From Bariatricus massiliensis (GTDB lineage Bacteria; Bacillota; Clostridia; Lachnospirales; Lachnospiraceae), in contig NZ_LT574836.1 in assembly GCF_900086725.1 (NCBI RefSeq), positions 62,001-126,000 on the forward strand: 64,000 nt of DNA, read 5' to 3'. Within the stretch, counting starts at the first letter, position 1, and each line of letters opens with the position of its first letter. This document shows positions 23,566 through 32,511 of this stretch, piece after piece. The translations under genes and the position numbers were made by a program. Below the pieces are notes generated by a model. The model saw only the letters and a list, made by a program, of their open reading frames with translations, was not told where the DNA came from and did no database searches.

Positions 23566-26133
23566 ATGGGCTTAATTGAAAAAATATTTGGAACACATAG
23601 TGAAAATGAGTTAAAAAGGATTTATCCGATTGTAGATCACATTGAAGCGTTGGAGCCGGAGATGCAGCAGCTGTCCGACATGGAATTAAAGGCCAAGACA
23701 CGTGAGTTCAAGGAGCGTTTGGAAAAGGGTGAGACTCTGGATGATATTCTCCCGGAGGCATTTGCCGTTGTGCGTGAAGCGGCGGTCAGAAGCATTGGCA
23801 TGCGCCATTACCGCGTGCAGCTCGTCGGTGGTATTATACTGCATCAGGGCCGTATTGCCGAGATGAGAACCGGTGAAGGTAAGACACTTGTCTCTACACT
23901 TCCGGCTTATTTGAATGCGTTGACCGGCGAGGGCGTACACATCGTCACGGTCAATGATTATTTGGCAAAGCGTGATGCTGAGTGGATGGGTCAGGTACAT
24001 GAGTTTTTAGGACTTACGGTGGGCGTTGTGCTGAACTCTATGGATAATGATGAGCGGCGTGCGGCGTATAATTGTGATATTACTTATGTGACGAACAATG
24101 AATTAGGATTTGATTACCTGAGGGATAACATGGTAATTTATAAGGAACAGCTGGTACAGCGGGGGATGAAATTTGCCGTCATCGATGAGGTCGACTCTGT
24201 CCTTATTGACGAGGCGAGAACTCCTCTTATCATTTCCGGACAGAGCGGAAAATCTACCAAGCTTTATGAAGCTTGTGATATTCTTGCAAGACAGATGGAA
24301 AAAGGGGAAGCCAGCGGAGAATTCTCTAAGATGAACGCTATTATGGGCGAGGATATCGAAGAGACCGGAGATTTTATTGTCAATGAAAAGGAGCGCAATG
24401 TCAATCTGACAGAAGATGGCGTCAAGAAGGTGGAGAAATTTTTCCATCTTGACAACCTTGCCGATCCTGAGAATCTTGAAATCCAGCACAATATCATTCT
24501 GGCCCTCAGGGCACATAATCTGATGTTCCGTGATCAGGATTATGTGGTCAAGGATGACGAGGTTCTGATCGTGGATGAGTTCACCGGACGTATTATGCCG
24601 GGACGCCGTTATTCAGACGGCCTGCATCAGGCCATCGAGGCGAAAGAACATGTGAAAGTTAAACGGGAAAGCAAGACGCTTGCGACTATTACTTTCCAGA
24701 ATTTATTCAATAAGTATGATAAGAAGAGCGGTATGACCGGTACTGCTTTGACAGAAGAAAAGGAGTTCCGTGACATTTACGGGATGGATGTTATTGAGAT
24801 TCCGACCAATGTACCTGTACAGAGAATGGATTTAGATGATGTCGTATATAAGACAAAAAAAGAAAAATATAATGCGGTAATCGAGGAGATAATTGAGGCC
24901 AACAAGAAGGGGCAGCCGGTACTGGTCGGCACGATTACGATTGAGACTTCCGAGCTTCTGAGCAAGATGCTCACAAGACAGGGCATCAAGCATAATGTAT
25001 TGAATGCCAAATTTCATGAGATGGAGGCTGAAATCGTCGCGCAGGCCGGACAGCATGGGGCAGTTACTATCGCTACCAACATGGCCGGACGTGGTACGGA
25101 TATCAAGCTTGACGATAAGGCGAGGGAGGCAGGCGGCCTGAAGATTATCGGTACCGAGCGCCATGAATCCCGGCGTATCGATAATCAGCTGCGCGGCCGT
25201 TCCGGCCGTCAGGGCGACCCGGGTGAATCCAGATTTTATATTTCTCTGGAGGACGATTTGATGCGTCTGTTCGGCTCCGAGAGGCTGATGGATGTATTTA
25301 CCACATTGGGAGTGGAAGAAGGCGAGCAGATCGAGCATAAGATGCTTTCCAATGCCATTGAAAAAGCACAGAAGAAGATAGAGAACAATAACTTTGGTAT
25401 TCGTAAGAACCTGTTAGAATACGATCAAGTCATGAATGAACAGAGAGAAATCATCTACGAGGAGCGCCGCCGGGTATTGGACGGAGAGAATATGCGGGAT
25501 TCCATCTTCCATATGATTACGGAGTATGTGGAGAATACAGTGGATTCCAATATATCTCCTGACGTGGACTATGAAGAATGGGATTTGAAGCCGCTGAATG
25601 TAGATTTGTTGAATGTCATTCCGATTCTCAAGCCGGTAAGCACGGATGACGTCAAAGGCATGGAGGTCAATCAGCTCAAGCACATGCTCAAAGAGCGGGC
25701 AGCAAAGGCTTACGAAGAAAAAGAAGCGGAATTCCCTGAGGCAGAGCATCTTCGTGAAGTGGAACGTGTATTCCTGCTGCGTGTAATTGACGCGAAGTGG
25801 ATGGACCATATTGACGATATGGATCAGCTCCGCCAAGGAATCGGACTGCAGGCTTATGGGCAGAGAGACCCGTTGGTAGAATATAAGATGCTGGGATATG
25901 ATATGTTCGGAGAGATGACCCGGGCTATCACTACAGATACAGTCCGTCTTTTGTTCCATGTGAAGATCGAGCAGAAGGTAGAACGTGAGCAGGTTGCCAA
26001 GGTGACTGGAACGAACAAAGATGACAGCGCCGTAAAAGCGCCTAAAGTGCGTTCCGAGAAGAAAGTATATCCAAACGACCCGTGTCCGTGTGGAAGCGGG
26101 AAGAAATATAAACAGTGCTGTGGACGCAAATAG
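23566..26133 (+). CDS. secA: Preprotein translocase ATPase SecA
   Basis: SecA drives secretory proteins through SecYEG with ATP. The 855 residues have the Walker A-like MRTGEGKTLV, the DEVD box in VIDEVDSVLIDEARTPLIISG, NMAGRGTDIKL, the arginine finger region (RRIDNQLRGRSGRQGDPG) and the C-terminal zinc tail CPCGSGKKYKQCC that binds SecB or ribosomes. The length is standard for a single housekeeping SecA. AAGGAG is seven to eight bases before the ATG. It is followed by prfB after 53 bases, a common Firmicute order. Confidence 0.98.
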   Translation: MGLIEKIFGTHSENELKRIYPIVDHIEALEPEMQQLSDMELKAKTREFKERLEKGETLDDILPEAFAVVREAAVRSIGMRHYRVQLVGGIILHQGRIAEMRTGEGKTLVSTLPAYLNALTGEGVHIVTVNDYLAKRDAEWMGQVHEFLGLTVGVVLNSMDNDERRAAYNCDITYVTNNELGFDYLRDNMVIYKEQLVQRGMKFAVIDEVDSVLIDEARTPLIISGQSGKSTKLYEACDILARQMEKGEASGEFSKMNAIMGEDIEETGDFIVNEKERNVNLTEDGVKKVEKFFHLDNLADPENLEIQHNIILALRAHNLMFRDQDYVVKDDEVLIVDEFTGRIMPGRRYSDGLHQAIEAKEHVKVKRESKTLATITFQNLFNKYDKKSGMTGTALTEEKEFRDIYGMDVIEIPTNVPVQRMDLDDVVYKTKKEKYNAVIEEIIEANKKGQPVLVGTITIETSELLSKMLTRQGIKHNVLNAKFHEMEAEIVAQAGQHGAVTIATNMAGRGTDIKLDDKAREAGGLKIIGTERHESRRIDNQLRGRSGRQGDPGESRFYISLEDDLMRLFGSERLMDVFTTLGVEEGEQIEHKMLSNAIEKAQKKIENNNFGIRKNLLEYDQVMNEQREIIYEERRRVLDGENMRDSIFHMITEYVENTVDSNISPDVDYEEWDLKPLNVDLLNVIPILKPVSTDDVKGMEVNQLKHMLKERAAKAYEEKEAEFPEAEHLREVERVFLLRVIDAKWMDHIDDMDQLRQGIGLQAYGQRDPLVEYKMLGYDMFGEMTRAITTDTVRLLFHVKIEQKVEREQVAKVTGTNKDDSAVKAPKVRSEKKVYPNDPCPCGSGKKYKQCCGRK

Positions 26134-26186
26134 GCAGATGCGGCAGCGGATAGGCGTTATCCGAAAAAAAGATTTGAGGTGAGAAT

Positions 26187-27297
26187 GTGGTTGAATTAGA
26201 CGGATATAAAATGACTTTGAATGCGTACGAAGAACCTCTGAAAGAATTGAGGGATTCACTTTGACTTACCGGCAAAAGAGCAGCGGCTGGAAGAGTTGGA
26301 AAGAAAGATAGAAGAACCGGGCTTTTGGGATAATGCCGATGAATCTCAAAAAATCATGAAAGAGATGAAAAGTCTGCAGGATTTTTTGAAAACGGTAGGC
26401 GGGTTAACTGCGTCGTATGAAGATATGGGGATGCTGATCGAGCTTGCCGAGGAGGAAGAGGACGCGGATATGATTCCCGAAATCAAAAAGGATTTGGAGG
26501 AGTTTGAAAAGAATTTTGAAGACTTTCGAATCCAGACATTGCTTTCGGGAGAATACGACCGCTGCAATGCGATTGTCACTCTGCACGCCGGTGCAGGCGG
26601 AACGGAAAGCTGCGATTGGGCGAATATGCTCTATAGAATGTATACACGCTATGCGTTTGCAAAAGGATTTTCCCTCACAGTGCTGGACTATCAGGATGGT
26701 GACATTACAGGACTTAAGGCCATTACGTTTGAAGTGAATGGGGAGAATGCTTATGGGTATTTCCAGTCCGAGAAGGGAGTGCACCGGCTTGTGCGGATAT
26801 CACCCTTTAATTCGGCCGGCAAGCGGCAGACGTCCTTTGCGTCCTGTGATGTGATTCCGGATATAGAGGATGAAATCGATATCGAAATCAACGACGATGA
26901 TTTGAAAATTGACACTTACCGCTCCAGCGGCGCGGGAGGCCAGCATATCAACAAGACCTCGTCGGCTGTGCGGATTACCCACCTTCCCACCGGGATAGTG
27001 GTGCAATGCCAAAATGAACGTTCGCAGTTGTTTAACAAGGACAAAGCGATGCAGATGCTGAAAGCAAAGCTTTATCTGCTGAAAAAGCAGGAGCAGGAAG
27101 AGATGGTTTCCGGTATCCGGGGCGAAGTCCGGGATATTAATTTCGGGAGCCAGATACGGTCGTACGTCATGCAGCCCTACACTCTGGTGAAGGATCACAG
27201 GACTAATGTGGAAAACGGTAATGTGAATGCCGTGCTTGACGGCGAACTGGACGGATTTATTAATGCGTATCTGAAGCAAAGGAGCAATCATGGATAA
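26187..27297 (+). CDS. prfB: Peptide chain release factor 2, made by programmed +1 frameshift
   Basis: RF2 ends translation at UGA and UAA. Translation starts at GTG 26187 (GAGGTGA upstream) and reads MVELDGYKMTLNAYEEPLKELRDSL to CTT TGA C at 26259-26265. There the ribosome shifts +1 on CTT-T and continues from GAC at 26263 as DLPAKEQRLEELE. The joined product is 369 residues. The second frame contains GAGGQHINKTSSAVRITH, the GGQ loop that triggers peptide release, and the SPF (SPFNSAGKRQTSF) region. An AGGG at 26250-26253 upstream of the shift can act as the stimulating internal Shine-Dalgarno. The shift lets RF2 level control its own synthesis. Confidence 0.95.
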
Positions 27298-27730
27298 TAC
27301 CAAGTATTTTGTGCTGAAAAAGAAGGCGGTTCCGGAAGTGCTGTTAAAGGTAGTAGAGACAAAGCGTCTGTTAGCGACGAACAGAGGGATGACTATTCAG
27401 GAAGCAACAGACCAGATCGGAATCAGCAGAAGTTCTTTTTATAAGTATAAGGATGATATTTTTCCATTTCATGAGAATGAGAAAGGACAGAACGTTACCA
27501 TGGTCATCCAGATGGATGACACACCGGGCCTGATGGCGAAGCTGCTGGGCAAGGTGGCCGATTATGGGGCTAATATTCTGACGATTCATCAGAGTATTCC
27601 AATCAACGGTATAGCCACCCTGACAATCAGCGTGGAAGTTCTCTCTACAACAGGCAATATGTCGGAACTTGTGGAGGAGCTGGAAGAAAACACAGGCGTT
27701 TATTATCTGAAAATAGTAGGCAGGGAGTAA
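27290..27730 (+). CDS. ACT-domain protein (PheB-like), putative threonine-pathway regulator
   Basis: In this 146-residue protein the first half carries a short helix-turn-helix-like segment (MTIQEATDQIGISRSSFYKYKDDIFPF). The second half is an ACT domain (VIQMDDTPGLMAKLLGKVADYGANILTIHQ), which binds amino acids. It overlaps prfB by eight bases, and its stop codon is separated from the hom start by five bases, so it is part of the hom operon. Sensing threonine or another aspartate-family amino acid is inferred from that context. AAGGAG sits inside the end of prfB. Confidence 0.85.
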   Translation: MDNTKYFVLKKKAVPEVLLKVVETKRLLATNRGMTIQEATDQIGISRSSFYKYKDDIFPFHENEKGQNVTMVIQMDDTPGLMAKLLGKVADYGANILTIHQSIPINGIATLTISVEVLSTTGNMSELVEELEENTGVYYLKIVGRE

Positions 27731-27735
27731 TGAGG

Positions 27736-28947
27736 ATGAAAATAGCAGTATTGGGTTATGGGACGGTAGGCTCCGGTGTCGTGGAAGTTCTGGATGTGAA
27801 CAAAGAGCTCATCAAGGCGCGTGCCGGGAAAGAAATTGAAGTTAAATATGTGTTGGATCTCAGGGACTTCCCCGGAGATAAAATTCAGGAAAAAATTGTA
27901 CATGATTACGACTTGATTCTGACCGATGATGAGATTGAGGTCGTGGTCGAGGTGATGGGCGGAGTGGAGCCGGCCAATACTTTTGTGAAAAAAGCGTTGC
28001 TTGCGGGCAAGCATGTGGTCACATCCAACAAAGCATTGGTGGCAAAGACGGGAGCCCAGCTGCTGGCTGTGGCGAGGGAACAGGGAGTGAATTTCCTGTT
28101 CGAAGCCAGTGTGGGCGGAGGCATTCCTATTTTACGCGCTCTCGGCTCTTCTTTGACGGCAGATGAGATAGAAGAAATTACAGGTATTTTAAATGGTACT
28201 ACTAATTATATGATGACAAAAATGTTCTATGAAGGCGCCGACTATCAGACGGTGCTCAAGGAAGCTCAGGCCAATGGGTATGCGGAGGCAGACCCGACGG
28301 CTGATGTGGAGGGGCATGATGCCTGCCGGAAGATTGCCATACTTTCTTCTATTATTTCCGGTAAAATGGTTGATTTTCAAGATATCTATACAGAGGGGAT
28401 CACAAAGATTACTACGGAAGATATGGCTTATGCCAGAAAGCTGGGCATGAATATTAAGCTTCTGGCACAGTGCAGGCGGGAAGGCAGCCAGTTATCCGCA
28501 ATGGTTGCCCCGTTTCTAGTGGGGGCTGAGCATCCGCTGTACAGTGTAAATGATGTGTTTAATGCGGTGTTTGTAAAAGGAAATATGCTGGGAGACGCGA
28601 TGTTTTATGGAAGCGGCGCAGGGAAGCTGCCGACTGCGAGCGCAGTGGTGGCGGATGTGATCGCGGCGGTGAAGAACCCGGATAAAGATATTATGAACTT
28701 TTGGAGCATGGATAAATTGGAGCTCGAGAGCTACAAAGACACGGTGAAAAGATTTTTTGTCCGCATGGAAGGCGAGAGAGAAGCGCTCGAGGCGCGTGTG
28801 CGCTCGGATTTCGGCGCTGTAGAATTTGTGGAAGCCGGCGGGCTCAGCGGAGAGTTTGGTTTTATTACGCCGATGATGGACGAAAAGGGATATGAAGAAA
28901 AAGCAGATGCATATCGGAATATCCTGCATATGATAAGAGTAGAGTAG
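27736..28947 (+). CDS. hom: Homoserine dehydrogenase
   Basis: It reduces aspartate semialdehyde to homoserine with NAD(P)H, the branch to threonine and methionine. The 403-residue protein has the N-terminal Rossmann loop GYGTVGSGV, the NKALVAKTG segment, and the catalytic region GGGIPILRAL... GILNGTTNYMMTKM... GYAEADPTADVEGHDACRK. A C-terminal ACT domain (about 320-403) would give feedback control by threonine. GGGAG is eight bases before ATG 27736, which is preferred over ATG 27730. The operon continues with a putative homoserine kinase and aspartokinase. Confidence 0.96.
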   Translation: MKIAVLGYGTVGSGVVEVLDVNKELIKARAGKEIEVKYVLDLRDFPGDKIQEKIVHDYDLILTDDEIEVVVEVMGGVEPANTFVKKALLAGKHVVTSNKALVAKTGAQLLAVAREQGVNFLFEASVGGGIPILRALGSSLTADEIEEITGILNGTTNYMMTKMFYEGADYQTVLKEAQANGYAEADPTADVEGHDACRKIAILSSIISGKMVDFQDIYTEGITKITTEDMAYARKLGMNIKLLAQCRREGSQLSAMVAPFLVGAEHPLYSVNDVFNAVFVKGNMLGDAMFYGSGAGKLPTASAVVADVIAAVKNPDKDIMNFWSMDKLELESYKDTVKRFFVRMEGEREALEARVRSDFGAVEFVEAGGLSGEFGFITPMMDEKGYEEKADAYRNILHMIRVE

Positions 28948-28979
28948 TGAACGATAGGGCTTAAGATGAGGTGGACTGG

Positions 28980-30182
28980 ATGAAATATGTTATCGTACTG
29001 GGTGATGGAATGGCGGGGGAGCCTGTCGGGCAGCTGGGAGGCATGACCACACTGGAGGCTTCCAAAACTCCGGTTATGGATAGACTGGCTAAAATGTCGG
29101 AGCAAGGAATGGCCCGCATGGTGCCGAAGGGAATGGCTCCGGGGAGTGATACGGCTAACTTATCAGTGGCCGGATATGACCCGCAGGTATACTATACCGG
29201 CCGTTCGCCGCTTGAGGCACTAAGCATCGGGGTGGATATGAAGGCGGATGATGTCGCTTTCAGGTGCAATTTTGTGACACTCAGTGAAGAGGCGGGTGCA
29301 TATGAAGACCGCATTATCATAGACCATAGCTCGGATGAAATCAGCACGGAGGATGCAGTCATTCTTTTAGAGGCACTGAAAAAGGAGTTCGCCCGGGAAG
29401 GCTACCACTTCTATGCAGGGACCAGCTATCGTCATCTGCTGATTCAGCATGGAGGAGAGGTTCTGGAACTTACGCCGCCTCACGATATTTTGACAAGACG
29501 AATTGGAGCATATCTTCCAAAAGACCCGGTACTTTTGGAGATGATGAAAAAAAGCTTCGATATACTTGAGAATCATCCGGTCAACTTAAAGCGTAGGCGG
29601 GACGGACTTCATCCCGCTAATTCCATCTGGTTCTGGGGCGCGGGCACAAGGCCGGCCTTGTCTTCTTTTTTAGAAAAGACAGGGAAAAAGGCGGTTATGA
29701 TATCGGCAGTGGATCTGCTCAAGGGAATCGCTGTGGGCGCCGGCATGACGCCTCTCTTTGTGGAAGGGGCCAATGGAGGCCTTTATACGAACTACGATGG
29801 GAAGGCTAAGGCGGCTCTGAATGCACTGCTCAATGACGGATATGATTTTGCGTATATCCATGTGGAAGCGCCGGATGAGATGGGGCATCAAGGCAGTGTT
29901 GAAAATAAGATTCAGGCCATTGAGTGGCTGGATGAAAAGGTAATCAAGAATGTGGTAAAAGGACTTGGAGAAGCAGGGGAGGATTTTCGGATTTTGATAC
30001 TCCCGGATCACCCCACGCCGATCTGTGCCAGAACGCATACAAAAGAACCTGTTCCCTATCTGCTTTACGACAGTAGAAAAGCAGTGGAAGGACAGGAGAC
30101 ATACAACGAGAAGAAGGCAAAGATAAGTGGAATTATGTGGGAGGATGGATATCGTCTCATAGAACATCTGCTGGGCGATTAG
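28980..30182 (+). CDS. Phosphoglycerate mutase-like metalloenzyme, putative homoserine kinase
   Basis: A member of the alkaline phosphatase superfamily related to archaeal-type cofactor-independent phosphoglycerate mutase, 400 residues. It has the metal-binding VLGDGMAG at the start, the catalytic serine region GSDTANLSVAGYDP, and HVEAPDEMGHQG with ILPDHPTPI near the end for the second metal site. A subfamily between hom and lysC in genomes lacking the classic ThrB has been proposed, and shown in Bacteroides, to act as homoserine kinase. The operon position hom-this-lysC supports that job here. A GTG at 28971 is inside the ribosome site; ATG 28980 is the better start. Confidence 0.85.
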   Translation: MKYVIVLGDGMAGEPVGQLGGMTTLEASKTPVMDRLAKMSEQGMARMVPKGMAPGSDTANLSVAGYDPQVYYTGRSPLEALSIGVDMKADDVAFRCNFVTLSEEAGAYEDRIIIDHSSDEISTEDAVILLEALKKEFAREGYHFYAGTSYRHLLIQHGGEVLELTPPHDILTRRIGAYLPKDPVLLEMMKKSFDILENHPVNLKRRRDGLHPANSIWFWGAGTRPALSSFLEKTGKKAVMISAVDLLKGIAVGAGMTPLFVEGANGGLYTNYDGKAKAALNALLNDGYDFAYIHVEAPDEMGHQGSVENKIQAIEWLDEKVIKNVVKGLGEAGEDFRILILPDHPTPICARTHTKEPVPYLLYDSRKAVEGQETYNEKKAKISGIMWEDGYRLIEHLLGD

Positions 30183-30191
30183 GAGGAAGTT

Positions 30192-31400
30192 ATGCTGGTA
30201 GTGAAAAAATTTGGAGGCAGCTCCGTTGCGAATAAAGAACGAATTTTCAATGTAGCAGGACGCTGCGCAGAAGAATATCAGAAGGGGAATGACGTGGTCG
30301 TCGTGCTGTCAGCTATGGGGGACACGACGGATGAGCTTCTGGATAAAGCGGAGGATATTAATCCCAATGCGTCAAAAAGAGAGCTGGATATGCTGCTTAC
30401 GACAGGGGAGCAGATATCGGTTTCGCTTATGGCCATGGCCCTTCAGGCGATGAATATACCTGCTATATCCTTGAACGCGTTTCAAGTTCAGATGCATTCC
30501 ACATCAAGAAACGGAAATGCCCGGTTCAAACGGATAGACACGGATAGGATTCAGCATGAGCTTGGCAACCGTAAGGTCGTGATCGTGACTGGATTTCAAG
30601 GGGTGAACAAATACGATGATTACACGACCCTTGGACGAGGCGGCTCAGATACAACTGCGGTCGCGCTGGCAGCGGTGCTCCATGCGGACCAGTGCGAGAT
30701 ATATACAGATGTGGAGGGAGTGTATACGGCGGATCCACGGGTAGTAAAAAATGCCAGAAAGATTGAAGAAATTACATACGACGAGATGCTGGAGCTTGCC
30801 ACATCGGGGGCAAAAGTCCTGCATAACCGTTCTGTAGAGATGGCAAAAAAATATGGAGTAGAACTGGTAGTACGTTCCAGCTTAAATACAGAAGAGGGAA
30901 CCGTAGTCAAGGAGGTAGTGAAAGTGGAGAAGATGTTAATTACCGGCGTTGCGGCGGACAAAAATACAGCAAGAATTTCTGTGATCGGTGTGGAAGATAA
31001 GCCGGGAATTGCTTTTAAAATATTTAATACACTGTCCAGAAACAATATAAACGTGGATATTATTCTTCAGTCTGTAGGAAGGGAAGGAACGAAGGATATT
31101 TCATTCACTGTCTCTCAGGACGATTTGAAAGAGGCGCTTGCGGTGCTGGAAGAAAGAAAGCAGGCACTGACTATTAAAGATATTACTCATGATGAGAAGG
31201 TGGCAAAGATTTCAATTGTGGGCGCGGGCATGCTGAGCAATCCGGGTGTCGCAGCCACCATGTTCGAGTCACTTTGTAATTCAAATATTAATATAAACAT
31301 GATTTCTACTTCTGAAATCCGCATCACCGTGCTGATTGATGAAAAAGACGCAGACAATGCGCTGGTAGCTGTTCATGATGGCTTTGGCCTAGAAGATTAA
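30192..31400 (+). CDS. lysC: Aspartate kinase
   Basis: It phosphorylates aspartate, the entry step to lysine, threonine and methionine. The 402-residue protein starts VKKFGGSSV, with TTGEQISVSL, FQGVNKYDDYTTLGRGGSDTTAV and the two C-terminal ACT domains (about 260-400) that bind effectors. Only nine bases separate it from the previous gene, with AGGAGG in the gap. It closes the prfB-ACT-hom-kinase-lysC operon. No lysine riboswitch is possible at this site, so control is through enzyme feedback and operon regulation. Confidence 0.97.
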   Translation: MLVVKKFGGSSVANKERIFNVAGRCAEEYQKGNDVVVVLSAMGDTTDELLDKAEDINPNASKRELDMLLTTGEQISVSLMAMALQAMNIPAISLNAFQVQMHSTSRNGNARFKRIDTDRIQHELGNRKVVIVTGFQGVNKYDDYTTLGRGGSDTTAVALAAVLHADQCEIYTDVEGVYTADPRVVKNARKIEEITYDEMLELATSGAKVLHNRSVEMAKKYGVELVVRSSLNTEEGTVVKEVVKVEKMLITGVAADKNTARISVIGVEDKPGIAFKIFNTLSRNNINVDIILQSVGREGTKDISFTVSQDDLKEALAVLEERKQALTIKDITHDEKVAKISIVGAGMLSNPGVAATMFESLCNSNININMISTSEIRITVLIDEKDADNALVAVHDGFGLED

Positions 31401-31411
31401 TGCTAATATAT

Positions 31412-31441
31412 AAAAGGCTCTGATCAGTTCAGAGCCTCTTT
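31412..31441. terminator. Bidirectional terminator between lysC and the XRE gene
   Basis: An 8-bp stem (GGCTCTGA at 31416-31423 with 31429-31436) has a 5-base loop, with TCTTT on the right and AAAA on the left (TTTT for the minus strand). It serves both convergent genes. Confidence 0.85.
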
Positions 31442-31818
31442 CATTTTACCTGAGATTCAAGAAAACCAACTACGATTTTCCTGCTATCCGGTGGTAAATC
31501 GCGATATTTCATAATTAAGTGAGTCTCATCGTCTGTAAGATATAAAGTATGCTTTGTCGTAATGTCGATAGCCGGCAGATCCGGCAGTGGATCCTCCGCT
31601 GATGAGCCACCAATGTTACGATTAACCAAATGGTCTAGCGTTACATTATAGAGACGGGACAAGTGAATCAAAGAATCTAAGTCAGGCGTACGCTTGCTAT
31701 TCTCATAATTTGAATAGGCTTGTCTTGAAATATTCAATATTGCACTCAAATGAGCTTGAGTCAGATGGTGCATCTTGCGAAGCGTGCGCAAATTCTTTGA
31801 CAATTGAATGTTGGGCAT
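31441..31818 (-). CDS. XRE-family transcriptional regulator
   Basis: The 125-residue protein has an N-terminal Cro/CI-type helix-turn-helix (residues about 7-62: LRTLRKMHHLTQAHLSAILNISRQAYSNYENSKRTPDLDSLIHLSRLYNVTLDHLV) and a short C-terminal arm for dimerisation or ligand response. The target is unknown. GGAGG lies at normal distance before the ATG. The 119 bases upstream hold several GGCAAC-like repeats that may be its operator. It is single and not linked to phage genes. Confidence 0.88.
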   Translation of the reverse strand: MPNIQLSKNLRTLRKMHHLTQAHLSAILNISRQAYSNYENSKRTPDLDSLIHLSRLYNVTLDHLVNRNIGGSSAEDPLPDLPAIDITTKHTLYLTDDETHLIMKYRDLPPDSRKIVVGFLESQVK

Positions 31819-31889
31819 CGCTGTACCTCCGTTCCCTGTAAAATTACCCTCTCACACCAATACAGTATATCAGTTTTTATAACAAAAGT

Positions 31890-31930
31890 GGCGACAGGCA
31901 ACGAAACGCAACATATACATTGGTGGCAAC
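31890..31930. repeat. Four GGCAAC-like repeats upstream of the XRE gene
   Basis: GGCGAC (31890), GGCAAC (31897), CGCAAC (31907) and GGCAAC (31925) occur in the same orientation within 41 bases. They lie between the XRE start and the CYTH gene and could be an autoregulatory operator. The rest of the 31819-31937 gap shows a TATACT on the minus strand but no convincing -35. Confidence 0.35.
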
Positions 31931-31937
31931 AAATTAG

Positions 31938-32387
31938 TTACGGTATTTCCCGGCTTAACATACTGTTATGGTACTTTTGAGAATAGGTGACTTCCTCGCC
32001 AAACCAGGAAGGAGGCTGGAATTCACTGGCAGATGTTTCGCTTTGGAACTCCACTTCAGCCATCACAAGAGGCGATAAGTCTCCTTTGAAAATATCCAGT
32101 TCAATTGTAAGATTATCTGCAAACGGGATACAATACCGCTCCTTTTGAATCAGGCGGCCGTCAATTTTCTCCCGCAGGTGTTCGTAAGATTCTTTTGTCA
32201 GGGGAAGATTATATTCTTCTCTTACAAGAAAGCCCTTGGACTTGTAAGTCAGAACATAGCTATCATCATCTTTCCGCACCCGCACCACTGGCTCTGTGGA
32301 CAGATAACCTTGTTCAAGGGAACGGTGAGGGTAGTCGTCCAGACGGAAGGGGATAGAATGAATGAGGTATTTACGTTCGATTTCCAT
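31938..32387 (-). CDS. CYTH-domain protein (triphosphate tunnel metalloenzyme)
   Basis: The 149-residue protein has the hallmark ExExK of the family in MEIERKYL and alternating charged strands (VVRVRKDD, YVLTYKSKG, YCIPF, TIELDIFKGD, MAEVEFQSE) that build the triphosphate-binding tunnel. Bacterial relatives are mostly inorganic triphosphatases or thiamine triphosphatase-like enzymes; the substrate here is unknown. AAGGAG is well placed before the ATG. It is transcribed divergently from the DJ-1 gene. Confidence 0.88.
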   Translation of the reverse strand: MEIERKYLIHSIPFRLDDYPHRSLEQGYLSTEPVVRVRKDDDSYVLTYKSKGFLVREEYNLPLTKESYEHLREKIDGRLIQKERYCIPFADNLTIELDIFKGDLSPLVMAEVEFQSETSASEFQPPSWFGEEVTYSQKYHNSMLSREIP

Positions 32388-32419
32388 AATTTCTACTCCT
32401 TGCTATAGTATTTACTAAT

Positions 32420-32448
32420 AGTATAAGAAATTATACAAGAGTTTACAA
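32420..32448 (-). promoter_or_regulatory. Promoter of the CYTH gene
   Basis: On the minus strand TTGTAA (32448-32443) is 17 bases from TATACT (32425-32420). Its -35 overlaps that of the divergent DJ-1 promoter. Confidence 0.6.
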
Positions 32449-32470
32449 GTGCAAAGGATTTTGATAGAAT
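32442..32470 (+). promoter_or_regulatory. Promoter of the DJ-1 gene
   Basis: TTTACA at 32442-32447 is 17 bases from TAGAAT at 32465-32470, with an extended -10 TG one base before it. Confidence 0.7.
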
Positions 32471-32511
32471 CAACATATTAATTAAGCGTGGAAAGGATGG
32501 TACAATAAATC

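Noticed and set aside
26296..27297. prfB as a shorter gene starting at ATG 26296
   Set aside because: The upstream frame codes the conserved RF2 N-terminus and meets this frame at a canonical CTT TGA C shift site.
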